A DNA stretch of 64,000 nt from Blumeriella jaapii (Eukaryota; Ascomycota; Leotiomycetes; Helotiales; Drepanopezizaceae): assembly GCA_009599575.1 (NCBI GenBank), contig VWND01000002.1:806001-870000 (forward strand), read 5' to 3'. The notes under the pieces are model-generated. The model saw nothing but the letters and a program-made list of their open reading frames with translations. It was not told the origin of the DNA and ran no database searches. This document shows, in pieces, positions 1 through 11,937 of this stretch. The position numbers and the translations under genes were made by a program. Position 1 is the stretch's first letter, and each line of letters begins with the position of its first letter.

Positions 1-201
1 GCTCGTATGAGAAGCAAATCCAAACATAGCCCCCAGTTGCCCCTGAAAATGCCCGCGTGTCATGTCACGTGGTCACCATATTGTCCTAGCGCGCCAAGGC
101 CCAAGCTTGAAGCGTCAGATCGAAGCAAAAAAGTGACAATTCTAACACCTCGACCACCTCGACCCCGATCCAACCGCTTTCCCCCACCTACCTCTGCCAC
201 C

Positions 202-1384
202 ATGCAGAAGGTCTTCAAGCACACGATTAGGGCGGAGAAACAGGCCGCCCGGCGGCTTGTGAGGAAAAAAGAGAAGTGCAACCGGGCCATCTGGAGGACG
301 ACGAAGGAGCAGAACCAGGTCCACCGGAAAGACGAAACCGACGTGATCAAGGCCGCGAGGGTGGCCCGGAGAGAGGACTACGAGCTGGGCCCGCTGGCAC
401 CCAGGCGAGATGTGGGCGACCAGCAGGACTCATACGGAACGATCAACATGCAGCGGATGCAGGGCAGGATACCGCCCTGGCAGGAGAGATTGGAAATCTT
501 GAAGTTCTGGGGTGGCGGGGACAAGAAGAAGCCGCACCTGAACCTAGCAGTCGACGATCGGGTGGTGTTGCTGGATGGGAGGGACAAGGGGAAGATTGGG
601 ACAGTGACCAATATCGATACCGACAGGGCAGAGTGCACTGTGGAAGGACTGAACATGGTACGTTCTTGACGTCTTGGAGAAGCATGTTTGGTTTTGAAGA
701 CCCAATTGAGCTGCTGCTAATACAAGTAAACGGTAGGTGGAAATCTCCGTCTCCCCTTACATGGTCCCCGAAGAAGACGCCAACAAAAGCCTCATCCGGA
801 CCATCGAGCAACCCATCTCTCTCAAATTCGTCCGCCTCGTGTACCCCCTGCGGGACCCCTCGACCGGCATCCTGCGCGATGTCATCGTCAAAGAAGTCGT
901 CCGCAGATGGATAGTCGTGCAGAAGAAGGGGCGGTGGACGCGTGTCGTCCCGGGCCTCAACATCCGAATCCCCTTCCCCAAAGTCAAGGCGAGAGAGTAC
1001 GAGGACCACGAGGTCGACACGCTCGCCAGGGACGTCGACGTCAAGACGTGGGTGCCGAGCCTGCTGACGCCCCCGATGCCGGGCAGCGTGATCGACGAGC
1101 TGCGGAACAAGTACTCGGTCTTCCGCACGCGGCACGAGCCGGAGTACATTGCGCAGAAGGAGCGCGAGGAGCAGGAGAAGGAGGAGCGGAAGAGGATGGC
1201 GAAGAAGATGCGCACGCCGCTCAACGAGGCCAACCGTAAGGCGAGGAAGGAGAGGAAGAAGCTGGGAAAGCGCAAGCTGACCCCCGAGATGCTGGAGAAG
1301 ATCGGGCAAGTGATAGCGGGCAAGCGGGACGTCGCATTGAAGAGTGCGGGCTTGCAGGCCGAGGCGGTGCCTGTGCCGGCGTGA
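202..1384 (+). CDS. MRPL40: Mitochondrial large-subunit ribosomal protein uL24m (L24/MRPL40)
   Basis: Two exons, 202..657 and 737..1384, give 367 residues. The intron has donor GTACGT, a GCTAATAC-like branch and a TAG acceptor at phase 0. Residues about 115-152 form a KOW domain (VVLLDGRDKGKIGTVTNI) followed by the conserved VEGLNM that the splice junction completes. The lysine/arginine-rich C-terminal tail fits a mitoribosomal extension. By family knowledge uL24 binds 23S-type rRNA early in large-subunit assembly; here it would act in the mitochondrial matrix. The N-terminus (MQKVFKHTIRAEKQAARR) is basic, as expected for import. It converges with ELP1 across about 370 bp. The start was chosen because reading upstream adds only a non-conserved leader. 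Certainty in family is high; exact start is moderately certain. Confidence 0.93.
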
Positions 1385-1757
1385 TATGTGTATGACATGT
1401 AGGAAAGAGGGAGGGAGGACTGTATAGCTAGCATCTCTGGGATTGTAGGCGTTGCAAGACTCGGCTGGTTGGTAGTCGCTAGACCGACTATCTCCTGCTC
1501 TTGAAATGTATTGTACGGACTGTTCTCAACTACTACCTGTCATCTCGTCTCCACGAGTAGCGTTTGAAGCGCTCCTGTCCTGGAAAACAGAGGCCCGACT
1601 CAGATGCCTCGGGTTCGATACCACAAGCACAGCCAGTCCACACATATCTCGGAACACAAGCCCTCCCGTCACGTAGGTAAACAAGCTGAAATGTGCGAAC
1701 GAACAGTTCCAACGCCGGCCTTTTCCACCTCTCTACGCAACGTCTCCGGATCTACTT
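1385..1757. other. Convergent 3' spacer between uL24m and ELP1
   Basis: No coding signal. It should contain both 3' untranslated regions. A GGTTCGATACC string near 1607 resembles a tRNA B box, but I could not fold a cloverleaf around it. Confidence 0.5.
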
Positions 1758-4700
1758 CTAATTCCCAAGCAAGGACAGCTTCTCAAACGCCTTGATAACG
1801 GGTGGCTCTCTCGGCCTGCTCGCCGCAACCAGGCTCTCCGCGAACACGGCATCGCCCCCAACAGGCCTGTACGCACTCTCTTCGTTCGACCCGCCGCTCT
1901 TGCTTCTCCCTCTCACTGCTACTCCCCCCAAACACCTCCGGCACGCACGCCTTGCACAAGGCCACCACCTCCGCCAGCGCGCCCTCCACGGCCCTCGCCC
2001 GCTCCCACATGCCCCTCCTCACCAAGCCCGCGACCAGGCTGCCAACGTCCCCCCTCACGCTCTCCACGCGGTCGACGAGCCGACCCACGCTAGCAACGAG
2101 ATACTCCTCCTCGTACACGCTGCCCTTCTTGCCACGAGCGCGCTTGCGCTCCTCGCGCCGGCGGTTCTTGCTCGTCGCGCGGCTGACGCCTGTCCCGGCC
2201 GTGCCGAGGCTCTGGCCCTGGCTGCCCTTGCCCGTGTAACGCGTGAACAGGCTGCGGTTCGTGCTGAGCCGCGAGCTGGCCGCGACAGACACGTCGTCTG
2301 GCAGCTCGCCGCCGCCGCCGCCGCCCCGCTCGCCTTCGTAGAAGGCCAGCGGGTCGGCGAGGGCTGTGGCGCGGAGTTCGCGGATCCGGGGGACTTGGGC
2401 AAGGAGCTGCGCTTTGCACTCCGCCAGGAGCTCGGTGGAGGAGGCGAGGGCGTCGCCAAGGCAGGGGTCGATGACCTCTTCGAGGAGCTCGGGGCGCTGC
2501 TTGAGTGCTGTGAGGTGCATGGCCTCGGAGAAGAAGTAGCCTTTGCAGTAGGCTCGGCAGGCGGCGGGGATGGACGACAGGTATTCGAGCTGGATGGTGC
2601 CGGCTGCGAAGTAGTCTCTACTGACGAGCAGGGCATCGTAGAGCGAGCTTGCGAGGTCTGTGAGGCTGGCGCCGGAGAGGGGGGGCGTCTGCGATAACGC
2701 GCAGAAGAGGGTTTCGCGCCAGGAGGAAGGCCCTGAGGCAAGATAGCAGGAGGTCGCTTTTTCGTAGTTGTGGAGGGATTCGTAGGCGAGTGCCGCTTCT
2801 TTGAAAGAGGACTTGGTTTCGAGGTAAGAGGCGTGTAGCAGCGTGAGGGAAGCATGTTGGACCGGGTTGTAGCGGTACAGGGAGAGGGCTGCTTGGTAGA
2901 GAGCATGTTTCTGGGTGTATGTTTGGAGCTCGGGAAAGGCATCTAGAGCGTGGAGGTGGGTAAGCGCTTTGGCGTGGCGATTGAGGTGGTCGTCGATGCT
3001 GAAGCGGCGGCGGAGCTCGGTCATCTGTTGTAGGTTTTGCATGAAAGGGAGGTATTCTCGAGGATCTTTTTGTGATTGCTGCGCGACGAGAAGAGCGAGA
3101 TTTAGATTGTAGAGTCCTAGGGCACTGTCGTAGAGTCTGTTGACATCCGCGAGGAAGCAAATGTGTTCCACGGCTTTGTCGGCCAATGTGGAATCGTTCT
3201 GCATGAGTTGGGCAACGACCAGCAGCCCATCTTCAAGAGCAGGCGGCGACTTGCAAACATTCGCGGTGATGATGTTTTGGAGGTTTGTGGCTGTTCGAGT
3301 TTTTAACACTTCGAGGAAAGCATCACAGATCCGATTGACTTTGGAGACTTTTCCGAAGGTTATCTCAGGTGTGATACCGATTGCACCGTTCACGACTGGA
3401 GCTCCACCATTAACAGGTTGTACGACTCTCGTTTCCTTGTACATCGTCTGCGTGACGTCTTCATCTCTACTGATTGTTAGCGATGCACAATAACAGGGGT
3501 TGTCTAGCCACATGCCTGAGGGAGGACAGGAAGAGATCTATATAAGTGATCTTCTTCACCTGGTCGATAAACAACGGTACACTTGCCAAAAATTGCTCTG
3601 GTGCATGATCATAGAGTATGTTCATGTCCACTCTCTGCGTTCTGCAATGCGTGAAGGCTCGCTTGTAGTTCTTTTCCTCAATAAGCTTGCGGATCCCGGC
3701 AACAACCATGGCCCGCGGATAAATGGTCTCGAGATTTCCCCGTGGCATCTGTAAGACGAGACTGAGGGTTGTTGGAATTGCTGTTACAAGCCGTGCTCCT
3801 CTTTCGATACTTCTGCATCGCTCGTCTATTTCGGGGTCGTCGGGTGGAATCTCGAGATCTGCTTTCGGAGTTAACTTTTTGTTCTGACATTTTGGGTGTG
3901 AGTACATTGCCCACCATTGACTTGAGTGATATGTACGAACTTGAGGAGATGTGTGGTAGTGGTGAATATGAGATGGGCGGGAGTGAGGAGAAACGATGTA
4001 CAGTTCTTGACTAGAAGTCGAGAGTTTGCGTATAAATGACCATTGCTGGACAATCCAAAGGCAATTTCATCTTCGTTAGTGGCAATCTCGACCCAGGGCA
4101 GATACGAGGGAAGACTGCAATGAGCCAGAGAGTGGTCCCCAACGGCAAGACTATGTATACCCCCTTTTGTGTCTTGGGCGAAGGCGTATGCCAATCCATC
4201 TCTGAAATAGCTTGACAGAGTAGATACGACTAAAGAAGCGCATTCTTTCGACGGAATCTCCTCCATTCTTCCACTATCATTGAAGCCATATCGCACAATT
4301 TTTTGACCTGTTTCATCCCTTTGAAGCACCAGTACCTGGTTCGTATCGGCGAATGTGATTTGCTGGTATGTTGCCTTGCAGAAGTCCGACTTCTGGAAAG
4401 TCACCCTCCCAGTCAGCTCTGGGGGGGGAGCAGATGCAGCGGTGCTTCTCCATTCAAAGATCGAAATTCCCTGTTGGTGTAGAACCGCGAGCAGCGATGT
4501 ATCGGCATTGAATGCCACATCGATAGCATTTGACGGGATTTCAAGATCATGCAAAGCCATAGGAGGAGGAACGTTGGCTGTTCGTAGAGGTGTAATTCCG
4601 ATGGATTGACCATCGATCACAGCAACTGTCCCATGGTCGTTTGGTGGTGCGGTGGAAGAACGGTTCATGTGGAAGATGTAGTCAAGGAAACTGACGACGT

Positions 4701-5921
4701 CTGCCAGCAGTCAGAAATGCTTAGTGCAACTGAAGTGATTAAGCATACCTGAGCCTACTGTCAGAAGCCGCAATGGCTTTTCTGGGTGCCACGCCAGGGG
4801 GTTGGCTACAAGTAAAATCTCGTGGCTGATCACCTGTTTGAGATACCAATGATAGTTACTCGTGGTCCATAGTTGTATCTGACTAGACATAACCGCAGCT
4901 AGTACAGTCGAATCAGAGTTCCAGTGCAGCTTGATATGCTCATCCTGTCTCTGCAGCTGCTCGGGGGTAATCCGAAGTGTGAACTGCCCATGCCTAAGAC
5001 CATTACGCTCAAAGAACACGACATCAACTCGGTCTTGCAGCCTTTGGATACCAGCAATAAGGTTTCCCGCCGGTCTCCAGCTCAGAGCGCCTTCCAGACC
5101 GTCGACAGGCTCGCTGACGCTTTCGAGCACACCCTCCCTCGAGTAAACGCGTACGACCCGTCTCGTCGCAGCTTCAACCGTCGAAATGGCAAGATACGCC
5201 CCGTCACCTCTCCAGCTAATACTGACCCTGGAATCATCATTCGAGCTCAGAACCCCTTCGTCGATTTTCTCAGGCATCGTCGGGTCTCGCATAGCCTTGG
5301 CTCCCTTGCCCTTGAACTGCGTCTCCTTCTTGCCCCATCCCACGGAGACGTGGTTCGATGCTTTCAGATCCTCCGGGCTTATGGCAACATCCGTCACCCC
5401 TTCGAAGCCTCTGCTCATGAACACAAGCGTGTCGGCCTTGGTGGTGATCGCGAGAAGCTCCTCATCAGGTGACCATCTTGCAGCTGTGATCCCTTCGTCG
5501 ACGGAGCCGACAATCTCGATCCGGTCCTCGCCGGCTTGCGGCTCTTCTCTGACGACCGTGATGTCGCCTCCAGCCAGGACTAGACACGCTGTCAAGCTGT
5601 CTCCGAAGTAATGAAGACTCAAGATCTCGTCGCAGGCCCGGTCTGGGCTGGGACATGGAGCATCCCACGAGGCGATACTTGTGTGTTCACTATTTGGCCA
5701 TCAACACATCTTCTCGAAAGTGTCACACCAAGATGGACGTACTATGCGTTTGCTTTCACTGCAATTCTGACCAGCTCAATCAAAGGGTCATTCTCCGTTG
5801 GGCCAAAAGCGCACAGGACCGAGTCACTCGCCAGATCCCACGTCGCAGCACTCAGCGCTCTCCCCTCGAAGGAACTGGGAGGCGTCCATTGCTGGTGCCG
5901 GGTATTCCGTAGGTTGCGCAT
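1758..5921 (-). CDS. ELP1: Elongator complex subunit 1 (ELP1/IKI3) with a C-terminal frame break
   Basis: Scaffold subunit of Elongator, which makes the cm5U-type wobble modification of tRNA. Minus-strand exons are 5921..5743, 5677..4749, 4700..3906, 3858..3516 and 3469..1758, about 1,318 residues, close to the usual 1,300-1,350. The start MRNLRN is the family's typical N-terminus. WD40-type repeats come first, then TPR-like helices (RSIERG, APRGNLETIYPRA-type motif, EEDVT-like DEDVTQTMY). Near the C-terminus is the basic tRNA-binding stretch RRREERKRARGKKGSVYEEE. The fourth intron appears to use a GC donor (AG|GCATGT). The last frame ends at 1783 with a non-conserved tail, while the conserved end (PPVIKAFEKLSLLGN, stop 1758-1760) is one frame away. 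The break maps to a six-base homopolymer at 1924-1929 where one base is in excess. I infer sequence error or a recent frameshift; a cryptic 46-nt intron just upstream is a weaker alternative. Confidence 0.92.
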
Positions 5922-6201
5922 TCTGACGCCGCAAGATCTCCTGGTGACGAGCTCAACCCGAGGACCTGAGGTGTTCGTGGACCCTGTCGCATTCGCATTT
6001 TCACAGATGCTTGGCAAAGCGCCGAAGCGAGGTCTGATGGATCTCCACTTCTACCCCAGATTCTCACATTCCCTCCCACATACAACAAACACATCACATC
6101 AACACCCGAGCAACACCTCACCTCACTCTGCTCGACTTGCCTATCGGAACATCCAATCCTCGATCAATCTCGCACATCTCCCTCAATTGACACACGCAAC
6201 C

Positions 6202-7342
6202 ATGGACGTAGCATACAACCAGCACTCGCTACGCGCGCCATAACAACTCCCGCTCGCACAACAACCTGCCTCACCTCACCCTCGCCCCCTTGACCTCCCG
6301 GCTCCCCCTCTCCGACCTCGATGCGCTGCCCGACCGCACCTCCTACCTCGAAGGGCGGTCCGCGCCGACGACGCCCTCCATCCTCTCGCGGTCCTCTTCG
6401 CGCGTCTCCCTCCGCAAGGCCGCACATCTCGCCCTCCCCAAGTCAAAGTCCAGCACCCACCTCCTGCAAGCCGCTCGCAAGCCGCCGCGCACGGGCACGA
6501 CCACGCCCAGCGGAACGCGACTGTCGAACGAGCTCTCGTTGACGGAGCAAGAGGGCCGCAATGATGCAGACTGGCTGTTGCGGGCCGGGGCGGCCCTCTC
6601 GACGAGTGCGCGGGAGAGCAAGGGACAGGCGTGGCTGGTCTCTCGAGCGAGCTCGACGAGCCTGACGGGGCAGCGGGACGAGGACGACGAGGAACTGGGG
6701 CGGGAGCTCGCGAGAGAGCGGGAACAGCTGAGCAGGAGAGTGAGCAGGAGGGGCAGCACAACTGCTGATGCGGATGATGAGTTCTCCCCCGTCGTGACGA
6801 GACCGGGTATGTGGCAGAGCGCTGGGAGCAGATCGGGGAGTCGATCGCACAGCAGATTTACAAGTCGAAGGGGGAGTAGGGCGCAGCTGTTCACGCCCAG
6901 CGAGGGCCCGCGAGACGGGTATTTCGACCAAGGCGATTTCGTGCGGCAGCTAGACTTTATCACGGAGCCGGACTTCGTCAACGCGGAGGAGGAGGAGCAA
7001 GACGGGCTCTACGAGGGGAACGACGAAGCACGGAAGGACGACGCGGAAGTGAGGAAGCTGGCTCGAGCTAATAGCCAGGGTCTGAGCGGCTGGGTCGAGA
7101 AGATGCTAGGCTGGAGTCTCTTTGCCGTGGGCGAGGATGGCGAGGACGATGAGGTCGCTGACGAGGTCGCTGACGAGAAGGCGGAAGAGTCAGAAGCCTC
7201 CTCGCGGATTTCGAGGCGGGCCTTCGAAGGCAACGTGGGCCCTGTTGCTGAGGAAGTCCCGCCTCCCGTGAGGGATGGTGATGTGGCGGGCTGGCAAGAT
7301 GCTGCGTGGTTGCTGAGCGTAGCTACAAAAGTGCTGTTGTGA
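6202..7342 (+). CDS. DUF3984 family protein with an early single-base frame break
   Basis: Fungal-specific family of unknown function. The start MDVAYNQHSL is typical of the family and lies at 6202, but this frame stops at 6241. The conserved continuation (HNNLPHLTLAPLTSRLPL, then SAPTTPSILSRSSSR and KSKSSTHLL) is one frame over and stays open to 7342, ending in the family-like WQDAAWLLSVATKVLL. Removing one base within the CGCGCGCC tract near 6230-6237 joins the two parts. No splice sites could do this. The protein (about 380 residues) is serine/arginine rich and then acidic, largely disordered. It is divergent from ELP1, with 280 bp between starts that must hold both promoters. The coding sequence is otherwise intact, so I favour a sequence error over a pseudogene. 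Confidence 0.8.
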
Positions 7343-7634
7343 GGAGCTTAGAATTCGAACGTTCTGACCTATCCAGTGGCCAACCTTTGGCCACATGTCG
7401 CTGGTCTGACCTTTGAGCTTTCACACTCCTTATCGACATCTTCAATCAACTCAACTAGTCGTTGGGTCACATGCACTACATACTGCAATACCCTGAATTT
7501 CTTGGAGCCATTTTTCCCCCATGGAGTTGGCTACTATGCTGCTTCTAGCAGGACTGGCCGCCACCTCGGCCTGACCTCGACGTCCCCAAAGCCCACGTTT
7601 TCAAACCAATCTGCGTCACCACGGACACAGGACC

Positions 7635-8922
7635 CTAAAACCCATATCTTTCCGGCGACTTTCTATCTCTCGAACCTCGGCGAAGCCACCTGCCGTTCTC
7701 GCCACTCCAGCTCTTACTCTGCTTTTCCTTCCTTCTGGTTCTCCTCGCCCGCTCTTGAGCACCCTCTTCCATTTCTTCGCGCTGAGAAGACCCCGTAGGC
7801 GACTTTACTCTCACCTTCTTCCTCGGTCTCTCCTTAGCGTCCTCTCCACCTGTCTTTTCATCCCCCTTCTCCATAGCACCAATAGGCGAATCTCTGTCCC
7901 CCTGGCCGTTCTTGTTCGATACGCCAGGCCCTGGCAGAACGTCGCGGGACTTGGGAGAGCGTTCCAAGTCGTGCCCGTTTTCAATATCGTTGATAGCTCT
8001 TGTTGCACGCGCTCTCTTCCCTGTCCGCCTTGGGATACCAATAGTTGATGGGTTCCGGCTTGTTTTGATCATAGTATGCGGTAGTCTCAGACCTGTCCCT
8101 CTGAGCGTCTTTCCCGGAATGGAATCGGGCCAGGCTTCCCTTTACACACTCGTAAGTTAGTCCTCACTTCCTTCTCCTAGTACCACAAATCAAAACAAAA
8201 GCTAGCTGCTGCAAAGCCAAGGCGTCCGAGAGAACCACTCACTCAAAAGCAGCCTCCCAAGCATAAGCCAGCTTCTCCTCATACGGGCCCTCCCCTCCAG
8301 TCAAGAAGTACACCGGGCCCGGGATCTTCCTCCTCCTCTCCGCGCCGCGAACCGGATGCTTGAACCACGCCCTTACAGTATTCACCCCGATCCTCGCCGC
8401 CTCCCTTCGATGCCAGCCCAGCACGAGGCCGGCCCCCAGACACGGGAACGCCAGGGTCCTCGCGCCGAGCTTCTCCGCCTCCTCCAGACACCGCCGGTAG
8501 CAGTCGACGAGCAGCTGCCTGAGCAGCGGCAGCGTGGCGGGCGTGCGCCCGCGGTACGACGGCACGTTCGCGTGGACGATGTGCGCGCAGTTCAGCATGT
8601 CAAAGCTCGGGGTCGCGACGGCCTCGCCCACGCGCAGGCCGCGCACGTGGTGCGTCTGGATGTGGTGGATGAGTAGCGGGCCGGCGGCCTGCGTCAGCGC
8701 GAACTTGCTGCTCGGCGTGTGCGAGGTCGACGAGGCCATCGAGAGCGTCGTCGCGTTCACGATGGCGCTGCTGGGGATCGAGGTCACGGCCGCGGAGCGG
8801 ATCTCGTAGCGGGCGTCGCGCGAGCGCTGGATCAGGGGGCCGAGCGTGCCTCGTAGGGGTAGAGGGGGCGCTTCCTGAGCTGGCGAGAAGGACGAGGCCA
8901 TGGTGTGCTCGTGGGTGCCCAT
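7635..8922 (-). CDS. Macro-domain (ADP-ribose binding) protein, C-terminal extension uncertain
   Basis: The first exon (8922 down to about 8243) encodes a macro domain: IVNATT-like phosphate-binding strand near residues 54-59, then FPCLGAGLVLGW, a variant of the conserved glycine-rich loop. Such domains bind ADP-ribose or remove ADP-ribosyl/acetyl groups. This frame stops at 8239. A consensus donor GTGAGT overlaps that stop, and a CTAAC branch with an AAAG acceptor leads to 8139..7635. That exon is open for 168 codons and encodes a very basic, disordered tail with RPRKKVRVK, a probable nuclear signal. The spliced product would be 394 residues, the unspliced one 227. A second frame over 8155-7985 also encodes a plausible hydrophilic stretch (YYDQNKPEPINYWYPKADRE), so a frame error is possible here too. 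The macro domain is confident; the tail is not. The start may be the second Met at 8901. Confidence 0.65.
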
Positions 8923-9486
8923 TTGGGCCCTGGTTGTATGTACCTGTGTGTAAACTACGAGATGGGATGAATCCGCAAAGATGGGTTGGGCTATTCTGGG
9001 GGTAGGTGAGGTGTGGATGGCTTTCTTTGATGGTTGAGCGGCGCGGACAAAGAATAAGATAGAACACTTCGTTCTGGGCTGGGTAAGATGTGGAACATGG
9101 AGAGAAGGCTTTGTTCGTGATTGAATCAGGCACCTATATACCTACTTGCAATCATTCCATGCGAGGAAAGTTTTACTTTGTCTTGGGCTCGCGTGGAAGC
9201 AAGGAGCAACCTCCGTTATGTGTTATATGTTGGTCTCGGCTTGGCTCGGCTAAGAGTAAACAAACATCAACACTCACTTCTCTGTCAAGTCCATGAAATG
9301 ACTATATTAGAAGGAATGAGAAAGCCTGAACCACTCCGTAACGTCTACACTCTATTGCTTGCGTCGTGTCGGATAGATGCACCTAACAGGCGATGAGCCA
9401 GTCATCGAAGCATTCGCGCCTCCGCCAAATCGCCGTCTACTTGTTGTATTCTCTCTCAACCCACTCGGCACTCTCCAAGGCCTCTC
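8923..9486. other. Intergenic spacer
   Basis: Upstream of the macro-domain gene and downstream of the kinase-like gene. Short open frames here have no recognisable features. I see no RNA gene or repeat. Confidence 0.4.
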
Positions 9487-10348
9487 TCACTCCTCGCCCT
9501 CAGCCCTCCACCCCAAATCCTCCGTACTTTGCACCACCTCATCAATGCCCGCCCTCCTCCCCTCGACAACCGCCCTCCCATTCACCAAATCATTCTCCCT
9601 CACCCTTCTCCACGCGCTCTCCTCATCCGGCGCCACCCCGCTCTTCACATGTCTCCTCACCAGCCTCTCGGCCGCGATGTCCTCGTCCACCTCGACGAAC
9701 CAGTGCTCATCCATCGCGTCGCCCGCCTCGCGCCACGGACTCTCGTCCAGCGAGAGGTAGTTGCCCTCGAAGACGAGGATGCGCGACGCGGGCGCGATGG
9801 GGATGCTGTCCGCGATGGGGTCCTTGGTCGTGTGCGAGAAGGACGGGGCGAGATCGTCTGCGAGGTGGGCGTTATGGGGGGTCGGAGGGAGCACACGAGC
9901 GCGAGGTACGCCGCGCCGTCGAAGGTGAAGGCTGCGCCGCGGCGGGCGAGGGCGTGGGCGGGGTCCGGCATGGCGTGCAGGGTCGAGAGCGGGAAGTGGA
10001 AGCCGTCCATGGGGATATATGTTGCGACTGGATCTGCGGAAGTAGATGGGGGGGAGGGAGAAAGGGCGTTGAGGCGGGCGGTTATGGTTTTGGCGAGGGT
10101 TGTTTTGCCTGTTAAGCTTGTCAGTCTCCTGTATTGTACGTTCTCATCATTATGGGAATGGTGGGGAAGAGGAAAAGAGCATAGGTACCGGAGCCTGGAA
10201 TGCCCGAGATGGCAATAAAGAGACGTTCGTTGGCGGGTGTTGTTTGGTATCTAGCTGTGCTGCTTCAGCTTTCTACTGTTGTTGTACTTGGTAGGCGAGA
10301 GGACGTACTCCATGCTTTTTGGACGAGCTTATCGACTTGGTCTTCCAT
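9487..10348 (-). CDS. P-loop kinase of the uridine kinase/phosphoribulokinase-like family, one frame break
   Basis: Exons 10348..10309, 10254..10189 and 10108..9487. Splicing assembles the Walker A motif GIPGSGKTTLA across the second intron, followed by the nucleoside-binding MDGFHFP motif, FEGNY (Walker B region) and an RLVRRHVKSG lid-like segment. About 242 residues, usual for this fungal family, which probably phosphorylates a small metabolite; the true substrate is unknown. The reading frame changes between YLALVCSLRPP and the conserved HTTKDP segment at a six-G run (9876-9881 on plus), where one base seems missing. All catalytic motifs survive on both sides, which argues for sequence error rather than decay. 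Nicotinamide riboside kinase-like activity is an alternative, not shown by the sequence. Confidence 0.82.
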
Positions 10349-10684
10349 TGTACTCGGCTATATTGAAATGGGGTTTTAGCTGAGCATAAATGTGTAACCA
10401 AGAAAAAGTCGACGCTCAGGATGGAAGCTTTCTGCAAGACACCAGGACTGTGAAGCTGTGAAGCTGTGAAGCGGGGAGGGGTCCACATCAGATAAACACC
10501 TTGGCGGGGTCAATGTTTAACAGTGCATTTGCTATCGAGAAGCAATACTTGCTATACAGACCACCTCACCTCCTGAAAAACCTCGTTACAAGTGAAATCA
10601 AATCAATGCCTCTATCAAAAGAGGAGGAGATCTAAACCCGCTCTCCGCTCCGGGCTGCAGACAAGAACGAACCAGCGAGGCAGC
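10349..10684. other. Divergent promoter region
   Basis: 336 bp between the kinase-like gene (minus) and the small conserved gene (plus); presumably holds both promoters. A triple direct repeat of GTGAAGCT lies at about 10450-10472. Confidence 0.4.
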
Positions 10685-11380
10685 ATGGACCCAACCGACG
10701 ACGACGCCAGCGGCGGCCTCTTCAACATCGACATCTCCTCCTCTTCTGCTGACGAGGATGCGACCGCCGCAGGAGAAGCCGCGGAGAAAACCCCGCGCGA
10801 CTTCCAGTCCGAAGAGGATTTCCAGACGCAGTTGAGGGAGTGGAGGCCGAAGGTTGAGAGGGGTGAGGTATGTAACGCTATACCGTACATACCTACCGTA
10901 CTTTAGGTATCTTACACACAAAACACATGCATCTCCATCTTAAGAACTCTTACTCGAAAGCCGCTTTTGCCCACAGCATCTTCTTCTCCAAATACATACA
11001 CATATACCACGAAGAGAGAACGAAGGAAAAAAAAACCCCCAACGACCCCAAAGAACCAACCCCAATTCACCCACCTGCCAACCTACCAAGCAAACAACCA
11101 AACCTGCTAATGCCTCCCCTCTTTCCTTCCACAGCTCTACAAGTCCCTCAGCCTACCCATCAACCGCCCCTCCAAGCCCGCGTCGCAGGCCATCTTGCAC
11201 GCCATCGAGGAGCTGTACTTCTACCGGCGGTACGCGGACGCGCGACGCGTGGCCGCGGAGGCGCTGAGAGGGGCGGACCTCGTGGTCGAGTTTAGGAAGA
11301 CGTTGACGGGGTACTGGGAAAAGTGTGATGCGAAGCTGCGCTGCTGTGATTTGGCGGAGGCTGCTGGGAAGAAGGCTTGA
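10685..11380 (+). CDS. Small conserved fungal protein, helical (TPR-like) C-terminus
   Basis: Two exons, 10685..10867 and 11135..11380, 142 residues. The 267-nt intron has donor GTATGT, a CTAATG-type branch near 11107 and a TTCCACAG acceptor, and is long for this window. The N-terminus is acidic and serine rich (DIDISSSSADEDAT-like). After the junction come short amphipathic helices (ILHAIEELYFYRRYADARRVAAEAL), a pattern seen in TPR-type proteins. I do not recognise a named family. The gene is divergent from the kinase-like gene. The model is supported by frame continuity and clean splice sites. Confidence 0.72.
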
Positions 11381-11937
11381 GGACTTGAGGACGTGGAGGG
11401 GACTTTGGTTGGCTTGGGTAGAGGTTGGGAAGATTCTTTTGATATCCGAGTTGAAAGGGCTCACATACTTACTGTACATGCAGTACCTGCAAAATCGTCC
11501 ACAGGCACTCTTTTTCGTCACAATCCAGATTGACCGTTCAAAAGTGCGCGTTATGATTAGAGCGTGAATTTCTGCTTCTGTTTATCTATCTATCCCCATC
11601 TCCCCCCAGTGTATCTTCCTATCTGCCAATGTGCATTCTATGCCAATCACACGTAGGGCTTGCTCCCTACGGAGCGGCCAAACTATATCTCTCTCTCGCA
11701 TCTCTAGCCCGAAACGCCGTCAGATATACATCGTCCCCAAACTCCTAAAACGCACTTTTGTGTATTGGAGGCCCTTGAGGGGCGGAGAAAATCGTTCTAA
11801 GCAGGCGCTAACCGAGGGAAAGGGAGAAATTCGTATTCGGTCGTGCGGAACAATTTCAAAGACTCGGGAAAACATCCAGAAGTCGAGTGACGATTCTGAT
11901 GGTATCGGTTGGTCGGTCCTGATAGTTGGGCCATCGT
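11381..11937. other. Convergent 3' spacer
   Basis: 3' ends of the small conserved gene and the PRELI-domain gene. No gene, RNA or repeat seen. Confidence 0.4.

Noticed and set aside
443..1309. 288-codon minus-strand open frame
   Set aside because: It is the antisense shadow of the uL24m exons; the plus strand has a KOW domain and matching splice sites.
1600..1625. tRNA B-box-like GGTTCGATACC (also GTTCGAATCC near 16992)
   Set aside because: No A box at the right distance and no pairing T-stem or acceptor stem could be built.
7376..7798. 140-codon plus-strand open frame
   Set aside because: Serine/proline noise antisense to the basic tail of the macro-domain gene, with no conserved texture.
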